Assembly: GCF_024345375.1 (NCBI RefSeq)
Contig: NZ_JAGQAZ010000001.1
Coordinates: 62,001 to 126,000, forward strand
Length of the DNA: 64,000 nt
Direction of reading: 5' to 3'
DNA from: Cyanobium sp. WAJ14-Wanaka
Lineage (GTDB): Bacteria > Cyanobacteriota > Cyanobacteriia > PCC-6307 > Cyanobiaceae
Shown here one piece after another: positions 8,804-17,459 of this stretch (within the stretch, counting starts at the first letter, position 1; every line of letters starts with the position of its first letter). The notes beneath the pieces were generated by a model that searched no databases, was not told where the DNA came from, and was given only the letters and a program-made list of their open reading frames with translations. Both the position numbers and the translations under genes were made by a program.

Positions 8804-9159
8804 ACTTTGGTTACATTGGGGCCACGACTGGATTTTTAGAGATTTCCGCCCTTCCCCTGCCATCTATTGCCCTATCGCCCGCCGTCCTGACCGGCTTGGG
8901 TTTGGTGATGGTGCTTGCCGTGGTGGCTTTGGTGGCCTGGGCGCTCCAGTTGATGCAGGCCGCCAATGATCGCAAGGAATTTTCCCTGATGCTGGCTGGC
9001 TGCATGGTCTGTTCTGCTGCCGTTGGCCTGGCCACCGTGATGGTGCTTACCCTGACCAGCCCAGATCGGCTGGAAGCCCGTGGCCTCCTGCCCGCCCCTG
9101 AGCAGGAGGCCGGTATCAGCCTCGACTCCATCGTTTTGCCCTGGGATGGGCAGTTTTAG
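8800..9159 (+). CDS. Small two-helix membrane protein, unknown
   Basis: A 119-residue product, starting at GTG 8800 and so overlapping the hisF stop by 4 bp, that bridges hisF and menG. Two strong hydrophobic segments are present: about 29-52 ([23 protein letters not shown]) split by one basic loop (NDRKEF), and about 62-85. The tail is acidic and polar. The start could lie further in, as the first 20 residues are poorly supported. It overlaps menG by 14 bp, so it is part of a tight operon. I know no family for it, although short membrane proteins next to menG are plausible in picocyanobacteria. Confidence 0.6.
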   Translation: MNFGYIGATTGFLEISALPLPSIALSPAVLTGLGLVMVLAVVALVAWALQLMQAANDRKEFSLMLAGCMVCSAAVGLATVMVLTLTSPDRLEARGLLPAPEQEAGISLDSIVLPWDGQF

Positions 9160-9853
9160 GCCTGGTGATCCGGCGGCGGTCGAGCAGCTGTTTGATCAGA
9201 TTGCCCCCCGCTACGACCAACTCAACGACCTTTTAAGCCTGGGACTGCACCGGCTATGGAAACGGCAGGCGGTGGCCTGGCTCCAGCCAAGGCCCGGTCA
9301 AAGGCTGCTCGATCTTTGTTGCGGCACCGGCGATCTGGCCTTGGTGTTGGCGGCCAAATTGCGGCCAGGGGGATCTGTGTTGGGCCTGGATGCGGCCGCG
9401 GCGCCCTTGCAGGTGGCAGCCCAGCGCTCGGCGGCCCAACCCTGGCTTGACCTGGGCTGGCTCCAGGGGGATGCCCTGGCCACGGGCCTGGCCGATGCCA
9501 GTTTTGATGGGGCGGTGATGACCTACGGCCTGCGCAACCTGGCGGATCCGGCGGCGGGCCTGCAGGAGTTGCGCCGGTTGCTGCGGCCCGGGGCCAGGGC
9601 CGCCGTACTGGACTTCAACCGGGCGGAACAGACCTGGCCAGCGGCATTTCAGCGCTTGTACCTGCGCCGCCTGGTGGTGCCGGCGGCAGAGCGCTTCGGC
9701 ATCGGGGAGCACTACGCCTACCTGGAGGCCAGCATTGCCCGCTTCCCTACGGCCACCGGCCAGGAAGCCTTGGCCCGGGCTGCCGGTTTCCGTTTCGCCA
9801 AGCACCGGCCCCTGGCGGCCGGACAAATGGGCCTGCTGCAACTGATGGCTTGA
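9146..9853 (+). CDS. menG: Demethylphylloquinone C-methyltransferase (UbiE/MenG family)
   Basis: A 235-residue class I methyltransferase. VEQLFDQIAPRYDQLNDLLSLGLHRLWKR near the N-terminus is the UbiE/COQ5 signature (about residues 11-39). The SAM motif LLDLCCGTGDLALVLA follows at about 52-67, then YGLRNLADPAAGL at about 127. In cyanobacteria this family makes the last ring methylation of phylloquinone, the photosystem I quinone, so that role is inferred from the host type. ATG at 9146 starts the conserved block. A longer frame back to 9080 overlaps the upstream gene and is unlikely. Confidence 0.9.
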   Translation: MGSFRPGDPAAVEQLFDQIAPRYDQLNDLLSLGLHRLWKRQAVAWLQPRPGQRLLDLCCGTGDLALVLAAKLRPGGSVLGLDAAAAPLQVAAQRSAAQPWLDLGWLQGDALATGLADASFDGAVMTYGLRNLADPAAGLQELRRLLRPGARAAVLDFNRAEQTWPAAFQRLYLRRLVVPAAERFGIGEHYAYLEASIARFPTATGQEALARAAGFRFAKHRPLAAGQMGLLQLMA

Positions 9854-9911
9854 GCTTTGCTCTTCGCAGGATGGGCTTTGCGCCTAGGGCTTTCCCCGGC
9901 CAGCCCTCACA

Positions 9912-10859
9912 ATGGCTGGCATAGAAGGCCAGCATCGCGCCGTGCATTTCCAGGACATCATCCAGACCCTCAACCGCTTTTGGGCTGACCAGGGCTGTTT
10001 GATCCTGCAGCCCTATGACACCGAAAAGGGGGCGGGCACGATGAGCCCCCATACGGTGCTGCGGGCGATTGGCCCGGAGCCCTGGGCGGTGGCCTACCCA
10101 GAGCCCTGCCGCCGGCCCACCGATGGCCGCTATGGCGATAACCCCAACCGGGCCCAGCACTACTTCCAGTACCAGGTGTTGATTAAACCTTCGCCCAACG
10201 GCATCCAGGAGACCTACCTGGCTTCGCTTGAGGCCCTGGGGATCCAGGTCAAGGACCACGACATTCGCTTCGTGGAGGACAACTGGGAATCGCCGACCCT
10301 GGGTGCCTGGGGCGTGGGCTGGGAGGTTTGGCTCGATGGCATGGAGGTGACCCAGTTCACCTATTTCCAGCAATGCGGTGGGATCGATTGCCGGCCGGTG
10401 TCGATTGAGATCACCTACGGGCTCGAACGCTTGGCCATGTATCTCCAGGATGTGGAGAGCATTTGGGACCTCAGTTGGGATGGCAATCGCACCTACGGCG
10501 ACATCTGGCTGCCGTTTGAAAAGGGCCATTGCACCTACAACTTCGAAGCCTCTAACCCCGAGCGGCTGACCCAGCTGTTTGGCATCTATGAGGCTGAGGC
10601 CGCCGACCTGGTGGAACGGCGCCTGCCGGCCCCTGCCCTGGATTACGTGCTCAAGTGCAGCCACACCTTCAACCTGCTGGAGGCCCGCGGCGTTATTTCG
10701 GTTACGGAGCGTACGGCCACGATTGGCCGGATTCGCCACCTGGCACGCCAGGTGGCGGAAGCCTGGTTGGCGGAGCGCCAAGCCCTTGGCTTCCCCCTGC
10801 TCAGTGAGGAAAAGCGCCAGGCCTGGTTTGCCGAACACGCTCCAGATCCCACCAACTAG
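9912..10859 (+). CDS. glyQ: Glycyl-tRNA synthetase alpha subunit
   Basis: A 315-residue class II aminoacyl-tRNA synthetase catalytic subunit of the bacterial alpha2beta2 type. Conserved stretches include [17 protein letters not shown], the [14 protein letters not shown] active-site motif, [30 protein letters not shown] and QCGGIDC. The ATG at 9912 adds about ten residues to the family's usual N-terminus, and the GTG at 9942 just before HFQDII is an equally good start. The beta subunit (glyS) is not adjacent. A hairpin lies immediately after the stop, before comEC. Confidence 0.95.
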   Translation: MAGIEGQHRAVHFQDIIQTLNRFWADQGCLILQPYDTEKGAGTMSPHTVLRAIGPEPWAVAYPEPCRRPTDGRYGDNPNRAQHYFQYQVLIKPSPNGIQETYLASLEALGIQVKDHDIRFVEDNWESPTLGAWGVGWEVWLDGMEVTQFTYFQQCGGIDCRPVSIEITYGLERLAMYLQDVESIWDLSWDGNRTYGDIWLPFEKGHCTYNFEASNPERLTQLFGIYEAEAADLVERRLPAPALDYVLKCSHTFNLLEARGVISVTERTATIGRIRHLARQVAEAWLAERQALGFPLLSEEKRQAWFAEHAPDPTN

Positions 10860-10867
10860 TGGGAAAC

Positions 10868-10890
10868 CTGCCCCCAGTATTTGGGGGCAG
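10868..10890 (+). promoter_or_regulatory. Strong hairpin between glyQ and comEC
   Basis: An 8-bp perfect stem (CTGCCCCC at 10868-10875 with GGGGGCAG at 10883-10890) and a 7-base loop sits between the glyQ stop and the comEC ATG at 10893. No T-run follows, so it is not a simple terminator. It covers the place where a ribosome site for comEC should be, which suggests it limits translation of comEC. Confidence 0.5.
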
Positions 10891-10892
10891 AC

Positions 10893-12854
10893 ATGGCTCG
10901 AGGCGGGCGGCGCCATTGGCTCTGGCTGGCCCTGGTGGCCCTTTTGCTTTTACGCATTGGCCTGATTGCCTTTACGCCAGCCCGGCCTGGGCCTGGAGAT
11001 CCGGTCCATGGGGCCAATCCATCACTGGAGCTGACCCTGGAGGGTCGCCTGCTGGCCGATCCCAGTGCGATTGGTGATGGTCAGGCCTGCCGCGCCCTGT
11101 TGCAGTTGCCGGCGGGGCGCACGGAACTGCGGATGGAGCCCTGCCCGCAGCTCCAGGAGGGCTGGCGGCTGCGGGTCCATGGCCTGCTGAGGCGACCGAT
11201 GGCTTCACCCCATCCCCTGCTGGCTGCCCCGGCGGAGCGGCTGGCCCGTCAGCAGACCTTCAGCCAAATGAAGGTGCAAAACCTGGAGGTGCTTCACAAA
11301 CCAGCCTCACCGGTCGCCGATTTGCGACGCCGGATGGCCCAGGCCCTTTTGGAGCGGGCGGGTGCGGCCAATGGTGGGGTGCTGGCGGCCCTGGTGTTGG
11401 GCAGTGCGGTGGTGCCCTTGCCTGGGGAGGTGCGCGACGCCTTTCGCGCTGCTGGCCTCTCCCATGCGCTTGCGGCTAGCGGTTTTCACCTGAGTGTGTT
11501 GCTGGGGGCGGTGATGCCCCTGGGCCGCAGGTTGGTAAGGCCCCTGCGGCTTGGTTTGGCCCTTGGCGCCATGGCGCTTTTTGTGTTGCTGGCGGGCCCC
11601 CAGCCCTCGGTGTTGCGGGCGGTGTTGATGGGCGCCATCGCCCTGGTGGTGCTGGAGTGCGGTTGGCGGGCCAGGCCCTTGGGGATTCTGTTTGCCAGTT
11701 TGTTGGCCCTGCTGGTGGTTTTCCCCCAGTGGTTGCTGGATGTGGGCTTCCAACTGAGTGCCGTCGCCACCGCAGCTTTGATGGTGTCGGCCCGACCAAT
11801 GGAGGAGGGCCTAAAGCGCTGGTTGCCCCCGGTGGCTGCCGCCGCCCTGGCGGTGCCCCTGGCGGCATCTTTTTGGACCCTGCCGCTGCAGCTACTCCAT
11901 TTCGGTGTGGTGCCGATCTATGCGGTGCCGGCCAACGTGGTGGTGGCCCCTTTGCTTACGCCGCTCACGCTGGGGGCGATGGCCCTCGCCCTGGTGGCGA
12001 TTTTGCTGCCGCCCCTATTGCCGTTGCTGCTGATTCCGGTGGCCTGGCTGTGCGGGCTGCTGTTGGTGGTGGTGAGGTGGTTTGCAGGGTTGCCGATGGC
12101 CCAATGGCAACTCGGTAGGCCGACCCATCTGCTGGTGCTGTTGTTGGTTTTGGCGGTGCTGGCCGTGGCCATACCCGGTTTGGCGAAGCGTTGGCGCTGG
12201 CTTGGAGCGGCCTTGATCAGTGGTGTGATGGTGGTGCAGTTGGGTTGGCTGGCATCTGACCAGTTGCTCTTGGTGCACCAGGGCCGATTGGATTTGTTGG
12301 TGGCTCGCCACCAGGGCCGGGCTGCCCTGGTGAGCCTGCAGGGCGATGGCTTCAGTTGCCTGCAGGCCCAGTCCCTAGCCAAGGGCTTGGGGGTTCAGCG
12401 CTGGGATTGGTCCCTACTGCTGGATCCATTGCCCGCTGCAAATACTGGCTGCTGGCGGCAGGAATCCAACCTGGTGGTTGCTTCTGGAGAGGGCAGCCCA
12501 CCGTTGTTGCCGGGGGAGCAGTTACGGAGCCCTGGTTTGGTGGCAGAGCCGTTGGCCAGTTTCAGCCGGGCGGTGCGACTGAAGGTGGGCGGCAGCCAGT
12601 GGTTGTTGCTGCCGGATCGTCAGGCTCTGTGGAGTTGGCGCGACCAGGTCGGGATTGCTGGCCAGCCCGCCACTTCTGCTTCGCCCGCAATTGATGGGGT
12701 CTGGCTGGGATTTAGGCCGCAGCTGAAGGAGCAGCGCTGGCTTGAGCTGCAGGGGGTGAAGCGGGTGTGGCTAAGCGGCCGGCTGCCCCTGCAACCAAAG
12801 CAGAGATGGGCTGCCACTGGCGCCAGTGGATCCCTGCAGGCGGCCCTGGCCTAG
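10893..12854 (+). CDS. comEC: ComEC/Rec2-family DNA uptake channel
   Basis: A 653-residue polytopic membrane protein. After an N-terminal helix and an OB-like soluble region (about 35-150), the competence domain begins at about 180 and holds the family motif AAGLSHALAASGFHLSVLLG, followed by about eight helices to residue 440. The family forms the inner-membrane channel through which single-stranded DNA enters during natural transformation. The C-terminal 200 residues do not show the metallo-beta-lactamase HxHxDH motif found in longer ComEC proteins. ATG at 10893 is preferred to TTG at 10881, which lies inside the upstream hairpin. Type IV pilin genes occur 10 kb away. Confidence 0.88.
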   Translation: MARGGRRHWLWLALVALLLLRIGLIAFTPARPGPGDPVHGANPSLELTLEGRLLADPSAIGDGQACRALLQLPAGRTELRMEPCPQLQEGWRLRVHGLLRRPMASPHPLLAAPAERLARQQTFSQMKVQNLEVLHKPASPVADLRRRMAQALLERAGAANGGVLAALVLGSAVVPLPGEVRDAFRAAGLSHALAASGFHLSVLLGAVMPLGRRLVRPLRLGLALGAMALFVLLAGPQPSVLRAVLMGAIALVVLECGWRARPLGILFASLLALLVVFPQWLLDVGFQLSAVATAALMVSARPMEEGLKRWLPPVAAAALAVPLAASFWTLPLQLLHFGVVPIYAVPANVVVAPLLTPLTLGAMALALVAILLPPLLPLLLIPVAWLCGLLLVVVRWFAGLPMAQWQLGRPTHLLVLLLVLAVLAVAIPGLAKRWRWLGAALISGVMVVQLGWLASDQLLLVHQGRLDLLVARHQGRAALVSLQGDGFSCLQAQSLAKGLGVQRWDWSLLLDPLPAANTGCWRQESNLVVASGEGSPPLLPGEQLRSPGLVAEPLASFSRAVRLKVGGSQWLLLPDRQALWSWRDQVGIAGQPATSASPAIDGVWLGFRPQLKEQRWLELQGVKRVWLSGRLPLQPKQRWAATGASGSLQAALA

Positions 12855-12908
12855 TGGGTCTTTAAGCTTGCAAAAGCCCAAGGGCCGTCCGCGTGCTGCG
12901 CAGGACTT

Positions 12909-12993
12909 GGAGAGGTGGCTGAGTGGTCGAAAGCGAACGACTCGAAATCGTTTGAAGTGAAAGCTTCCGTGGGTTCGAATCCCACCCTCTCCG
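12909..12993 (+). tRNA. tRNA-Ser(CGA)
   Basis: A 7-bp acceptor stem (GGAGAGG with CCTCTCC) and discriminator G are present, with a D-arm, the anticodon loop CTCGAAA (anticodon CGA, reading UCG), a long type II variable arm and the T-loop GGTTCGAATCC. CCA is not encoded. It stands at the border between comEC and an accessory pocket. Confidence 0.95.
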
Positions 12994-13015
12994 TTTTTGA
13001 TTACTTAAGACTGAT

Positions 13016-13305
13016 TCACATAGCTGCTTCCAGCCCCAGATAAAGGCAGAGGCCGTTGTCGATTGCTTCAAGCTCTACTGCGGATACCTGGCCGTAACGG
13101 CGGCGGATTCGCTGCTTGTCAATCGAGTGCACCTGATCCACCAGCGCTGTAGACGCTTTGGTGAGCCCGCTGGCACCACAGCAATCAGGGGGAAACGCTG
13201 ATTGCTATTCACACCCTGATCGCTCACCACAACACAGGGCCTGGTGCCCTGTTGTTCATGACCCTGGCCAGACTCTTCGGCCCGGCTCCTGCCAGCCCTT
13301 CCCAC
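13016..13305 (-). pseudogene. MazF/PemK-type toxin remnant, internally deleted and frameshifted
   Basis: Two reading frames together cover a PemK-family endoribonuclease. The first (about 13305 to 13170, minus strand) gives GHEQQGTRPCVVVSD and RFPLIAVVP, the N-terminal half of the fold with its conserved Arg-Pro. The second, one frame away and ending at TGA 13016-13018, gives LTKASTALVDQV, HSIDKQRIRRRYGQVS and LYLGLEAAM, the C-terminal half. The linking stretch usual in the family, about 15-20 residues, is missing, so a deletion not divisible by three broke the gene. The start is uncertain: GTG 13305 is possible, but the usual RGEIW N-terminus is not visible. It overlaps the antitoxin gene upstream. 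Toxin activity is probably lost. Confidence 0.75.
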
Positions 13306-13585
13306 TCTCCCAGTGGAGCAACACGCCGTCATTTGGGTCGAGAAGGTTGTGATCACCCTCCGGTAACTCCTGGCTCCAGCTCTCCAGACCCAGTTCGGAA
13401 GTGGGGAGGCTGTCTGGATGGGGCTCCTCCAGTGAGCGCAGCAACTCCTGCTGTTGCCTGCGCTTGAGCTCATGGCGCACCGCTTCTGCGATGAAGCGAC
13501 TTCTGTTGCGCTCGATCCGATCAATCCCTGCCACCAGCTCCGCCGGCATGGTCACGGTTACGCGTTCAGAGAGGGCTTGGGCCAT
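13256..13585 (-). CDS. Ribbon-helix-helix antitoxin (MazE/CopG-like)
   Basis: A 109-residue protein whose first 45 residues (ERVTVTMPAELVAGIDRI, then NRSRFIAEAVRHELKRR) have the strand-helix-helix pattern of CopG/MetJ DNA-binding domains. An acidic C-terminal tail follows, of the type that wraps a MazF toxin. It would bind its own promoter and neutralise the toxin whose broken gene overlaps its 3' end by 50 bp. The last dozen residues (EPGRRVWPGS) may be altered by the same decay that hit the toxin. With the toxin inactivated, it may be an orphan regulator. Confidence 0.75.
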   Translation of the reverse strand: MAQALSERVTVTMPAELVAGIDRIERNRSRFIAEAVRHELKRRQQQELLRSLEEPHPDSLPTSELGLESWSQELPEGDHNLLDPNDGVLLHWESGKGWQEPGRRVWPGS

Positions 13586-13681
13586 CGGGCGGTATGGGTA
13601 TTTGTATGAGCAAACTTTGGGTGTGGCTCAGGTGGGCATAGGGCAGCTGCTCCAGGGAAGCCCCGGCGCAAGCACCCTCAA

Positions 13682-13876
13682 TTACTTGTCACTTATTTGC
13701 CCCTCGTCCACCAGCTGGTCGTAGTACGCACCAATGGCGTCTTCGACGATGGCAGCAATGGTGGTGGCTTGGCTTGATTGCTTGCGGTGCTCCTGAATGG
13801 CCGAGATCAGTTCCATCGTTTCCCCAGGCAGGCGTAAGCCCAACTGCTTTGGGGCGTCAGGATGCTCAGAGGCCAT
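13682..13876 (-). CDS. Small hypothetical protein, possible RHH-type regulator
   Basis: A 64-residue protein from the ATG at 13876; the longer frame to 13987 has an unlikely Arg-rich extension. PKQLGLRLPGETMELISAIQ followed by TTIAAIVEDAIGAYYDQLVDEG looks like a beta strand and two helices, as in ribbon-helix-helix antitoxins, with an acidic tail. It lies 96 bp upstream of the antitoxin gene on the same strand. No toxin partner is adjacent. The family assignment is tentative. Confidence 0.5.
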   Translation of the reverse strand: MASEHPDAPKQLGLRLPGETMELISAIQEHRKQSSQATTIAAIVEDAIGAYYDQLVDEGQISDK

Positions 13877-14201
13877 GCCGATTGGGTGAGTTGGTCGAGT
13901 GTGGCAGGCCGTTCTCGCCAGCGACTTGGCAATGAATCGTGGGATACATCGGGCCCGTATTTGCCGCGGCTGGAGGCCGGCAATCATTGAGGAATGTGCC
14001 GTTTTCTTCTGCTGTATGTATCGCTACAGCATTTTCTTCTGATTTTCTTTAGAAATGGTCAGTCTCTGGAGTCGGCGAATGGGTGTTTCTGGCCTTCCTT
14101 CCCTTCTGGCAATAGCAGGACTGGCGGGGTTCCTGGTGGTTGAAGTGGTCTTGGTGGTTTTCTAGCTACCTATGGCCGGCGGCCCCGGAGTTGAATATTG
14201 A
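13877..14201. other. 325-bp stretch without a recognised gene
   Basis: More T-rich than the flanks. No reading frame longer than about 35 codons looks coding, and I see no tRNA, hairpin-plus-T-run or repeat. It probably holds the promoter of the 13876 gene and otherwise looks like decayed accessory DNA. Confidence 0.4.
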
Positions 14202-14501
14202 TTAATAGTTATCGCCGTATTTGATATCGGTGGTTGCATTCATCAGCTCTACTGTTGTTGCATATCCCTGGGCCACGGTTACTTCGTGCTGGACTGCAAT
14301 ATCTTTGAGGGCTTCGAAATCAAATTTAGGCGCGGTAATCCAGCTAAACCCTTTGCCAAAGGTGTTGTCTGGGTTGACCACATACCAATGGCAGGCCGTA
14401 TCGGGAACTGACACCGAGCATTTGGTCCAGTCGTTGTCCCATTGGGGGACTTGAACAAAAGAAATGGCGGCAAATAGGAAGCCGAAAAAGCTTAGAAACA
14501 T
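14202..14501 (-). CDS. Hypothetical exported protein
   Basis: A 99-residue protein that starts with a hydrophobic segment (FLSFFGFLFAAISFVQV, residues 2-18), probably a signal peptide or anchor. The rest is soluble, with two cysteines (TKCSV and TACHWY), several tryptophans and a Tyr/Asn-rich end. The cysteines could form a disulphide after export. Codon use is AT-richer than in neighbouring core genes, in keeping with an accessory pocket. I recognise no family. Confidence 0.55.
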   Translation of the reverse strand: MFLSFFGFLFAAISFVQVPQWDNDWTKCSVSVPDTACHWYVVNPDNTFGKGFSWITAPKFDFEALKDIAVQHEVTVAQGYATTVELMNATTDIKYGDNY

Positions 14502-14551
14502 GCGCCTGTATTAAATCTTCATAAATCTAGCATGTTGCTGGGGGTATCGTT

Positions 14552-14728
14552 TTATGCGGTTTTTTGGCCCCTTGCCCATGCCATCTCCAGGTTCTGCCTG
14601 AACTTTTCAACGTCTATCGCCGTGGCACTGGGCCTGCTGCGCAGGGCCCAGTAGATCCTCCATACCTTTAAGGCGATGCCAACGGCAAAGACGGCCCAGG
14701 GCACAAGAATCCAAAATGGGTGATCCAT
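14552..14728 (-). CDS. Very small single-helix membrane protein
   Basis: A 58-residue frame from ATG 14728 to TAA 14552. It begins MDHPFWILVPWAVFAVGI, a clear membrane helix, then KVWRIYWALRSRP and a polar amphipathic tail (DVEKFRQNLEMAWARG). The hydrophobic-then-basic pattern (positive-inside) and the lack of rare codons support a real gene. The start codon lies 108 bp from the divergent YciI-like gene. Function unknown. Confidence 0.5.
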   Translation of the reverse strand: MDHPFWILVPWAVFAVGIALKVWRIYWALRSRPSATAIDVEKFRQNLEMAWARGQKTA

Positions 14729-14836
14729 GGATGTGCCCTGCTAGGCCTGCTGCTGTGGACCAAGGCTATGGCCTACGGCTGGGCTCCGGTCGTTTTCCCG
14801 TTTGTCTTTCCCTTTTTTGACCCCCATTTTTTGACC

Positions 14837-15166
14837 ATGGTCTGGTTTGTGAAGCTTGAGGAGGGCATCGTTGCCAAGGAGCAATTCGATGCGGTGATCC
14901 CAGCCCACCTGCGCTGGCTTGCGGAGCTCGAGGCCACGGGGCACAGCCCCAGCAGTGGCTACTGGGCTGAACGCAAGGGTCTCAACGGTGATGGGGCCGG
15001 AGGCATGCTGCTGTTCTCAGCCCAGGATTGGGCCCAGGCCGATGCCCTGGTGCGCACTGATCCGTTAATTGAGCAAGGCTGTGTGCGCTGGAGCCTGCAC
15101 CAGTGGAACTTGGTCTTCGCCAGTCAGCTTTTCAGGAGTGAAACAGGATCACCAGGCCCGCGTTGA
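14837..15166 (+). CDS. YCII-related protein
   Basis: A 109-residue ferredoxin-like-fold protein. MVWFVKLEEG opens the first strand, HLRWLAELEATGH holds the helix and conserved His, and GMLLFSAQDWAQADALVRTDPLIEQG matches the second half of the YCII domain, with the Asp-Pro that is usual in the family. The family has no single established reaction. The ATG at 14837 begins the domain; the upstream in-frame extension to 14720 overlaps another gene and is rejected. The 3' end overlaps the convergent 80-residue gene by 35 bp. Confidence 0.75.
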   Translation: MVWFVKLEEGIVAKEQFDAVIPAHLRWLAELEATGHSPSSGYWAERKGLNGDGAGGMLLFSAQDWAQADALVRTDPLIEQGCVRWSLHQWNLVFASQLFRSETGSPGPR

Positions 15167-15374
15167 GCTGGTGAAACTCCCGTTCCTCACGGCTGAGATC
15201 CAGGCCCACCTGCAGTCCCTCCTTGAGGGCATCTTCGAAGGGCGGCGCGAGTGGTGGCTTGCCACCATTCCAAACAGCCGCAATGCCCACCGGTGTGGCA
15301 TGCCAGCGGAAGCAGGAGGTGGTGCCGATGTCTGGCTCCAGCAGGGCTTCTTCGAGGAGTTCGCGGAGGGGCAT
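15132..15374 (-). CDS. Hypothetical 80-residue protein
   Basis: The sequence MPLRELLEEALLEPDIG followed by SCFRWHATPVGIAAVWNGGK and an EREFHQ stretch has the balanced composition of a soluble small protein. No domain is recognised. It is downstream of cobD on the same strand (50 bp after its stop), so it may be the last gene of the clp-ilvC-cobD run. Its 3' end overlaps the convergent YciI-like gene. Another frame runs through the same segment, so confidence is modest. Confidence 0.45.
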   Translation of the reverse strand: MPLRELLEEALLEPDIGTTSCFRWHATPVGIAAVWNGGKPPLAPPFEDALKEGLQVGLDLSREEREFHQLNAGLVILFHS

Positions 15375-15423
15375 GGGCTGCTGTTCTTGAGCGCAGCATC
15401 GTGAGGCGCGTAACGGCTGGCAG

Positions 15424-16398
15424 TTATCTGAGAATTTTTGTCATGAAGGCCCCTAACCCCGCCAGGGCCAGCCAAATCAGCTGCAGGCGGCCATTTATTC
15501 GCAGTATTTTCGCGATCGTTGCTCTGTTTGCTGGGGCATTGGCTGGCGCCAGCAGCGGTTTGAGCACGGTGGCGCCTCGATAGCTGTTGACTCCCCCGAG
15601 TTGGACCCCCAGGCCATGGGCATAGGCCGCCTGGGAGACGCCCGCATTGGGCGAGGGGTCGCTGGCGCCGTCTGCGAGGGCCAAATTCAGTGATGCGAAG
15701 CAGTTGCCAAAACCCCTGCCCAGGGCCAGGGGCAGGCTGAAGGCCACCAACCTGCAGGGCAGCCACACCATTAGGTCGTCCAGGCGGGCTCCGGCTGTGC
15801 CGAGCCAGCGCAAGGTGCCGTGGCGGTAGCCCAGCATCGAATCGAGGGTGCTCGCCGCCTTGAAGCCCCAGGCCAGGGCCAGGGGGCCGGGCCAGGAGGG
15901 GTTGAAGCTCCACACCCCAGCCCCCAGCAGCATCCAAAACAGTGGTGCAAACAGCCCGTCTACGGCGTTTTCGCTGGCGGTTTCGGCCAGGGCCCGCAGA
16001 ATTTCGGTTTCGCCTAGATCGGCGGTATCGCGGCCCACGATTCCGGCCAGCCGCTCCCGGGCCAATCCCAATTTTGGCAGGGCAGTTAAAACCCCATGGA
16101 CCGCCTGATCAAGGCTGCGGCCGGCCAGGGCGCTGGCCAGCCCCACCAAAAGCACAGGCCCCCCCAGGGCTGGTTGCCCAAGGGCGAATCTCTCGATCCA
16201 AAGGCCGGCCAGGCCAGCCGTTGCGACCAGCAGGGCGGTGATTAAACAGCCACCAAGCCGTAGGCCCCAGGGGCTGGAGCCGGCAATTGCCTCCACCAAG
16301 CCCCTAAGTGTGCCTATCCACCAACCCATCACCACCACGGGGTGGAGGCACCAGCGGGGGTCGCCCACCAGTCGGTCGAGGCCGCAGGCCCCCACCAC
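15424..16398 (-). CDS. cobD: Adenosylcobinamide-phosphate synthase CobD/CbiB
   Basis: A 324-residue integral membrane enzyme that attaches aminopropanol (or its phosphate) to cobyric acid in cobamide synthesis. Typical motifs are GDPRWCLHPVVVMG near the N-terminus, ETASENAVDGLFAPLFW (about 138-154), and NPSPNAG-like DPSPNAGVSQAAYAHGLGVQLGG (about 245-267). Several helices span the membrane. The GTG at 16398 is used, with another GTG one codon upstream. It starts 14 bp after ilvC ends and is probably cotranscribed. No cobalamin riboswitch was seen upstream. Confidence 0.92.
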   Translation of the reverse strand: MVGACGLDRLVGDPRWCLHPVVVMGWWIGTLRGLVEAIAGSSPWGLRLGGCLITALLVATAGLAGLWIERFALGQPALGGPVLLVGLASALAGRSLDQAVHGVLTALPKLGLARERLAGIVGRDTADLGETEILRALAETASENAVDGLFAPLFWMLLGAGVWSFNPSWPGPLALAWGFKAASTLDSMLGYRHGTLRWLGTAGARLDDLMVWLPCRLVAFSLPLALGRGFGNCFASLNLALADGASDPSPNAGVSQAAYAHGLGVQLGGVNSYRGATVLKPLLAPANAPANRATIAKILRINGRLQLIWLALAGLGAFMTKILR

Positions 16399-16412
16399 CA
16401 GTAGCCAGGGGA

Positions 16413-17459
<1,047 letters not shown>

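Noticed and set aside
12909-15374. An intact integrated element at tRNA-Ser
   Set aside because: No integrase, no direct repeat of the tRNA 3' end and no phage genes were found. Only an accessory pocket can be claimed.
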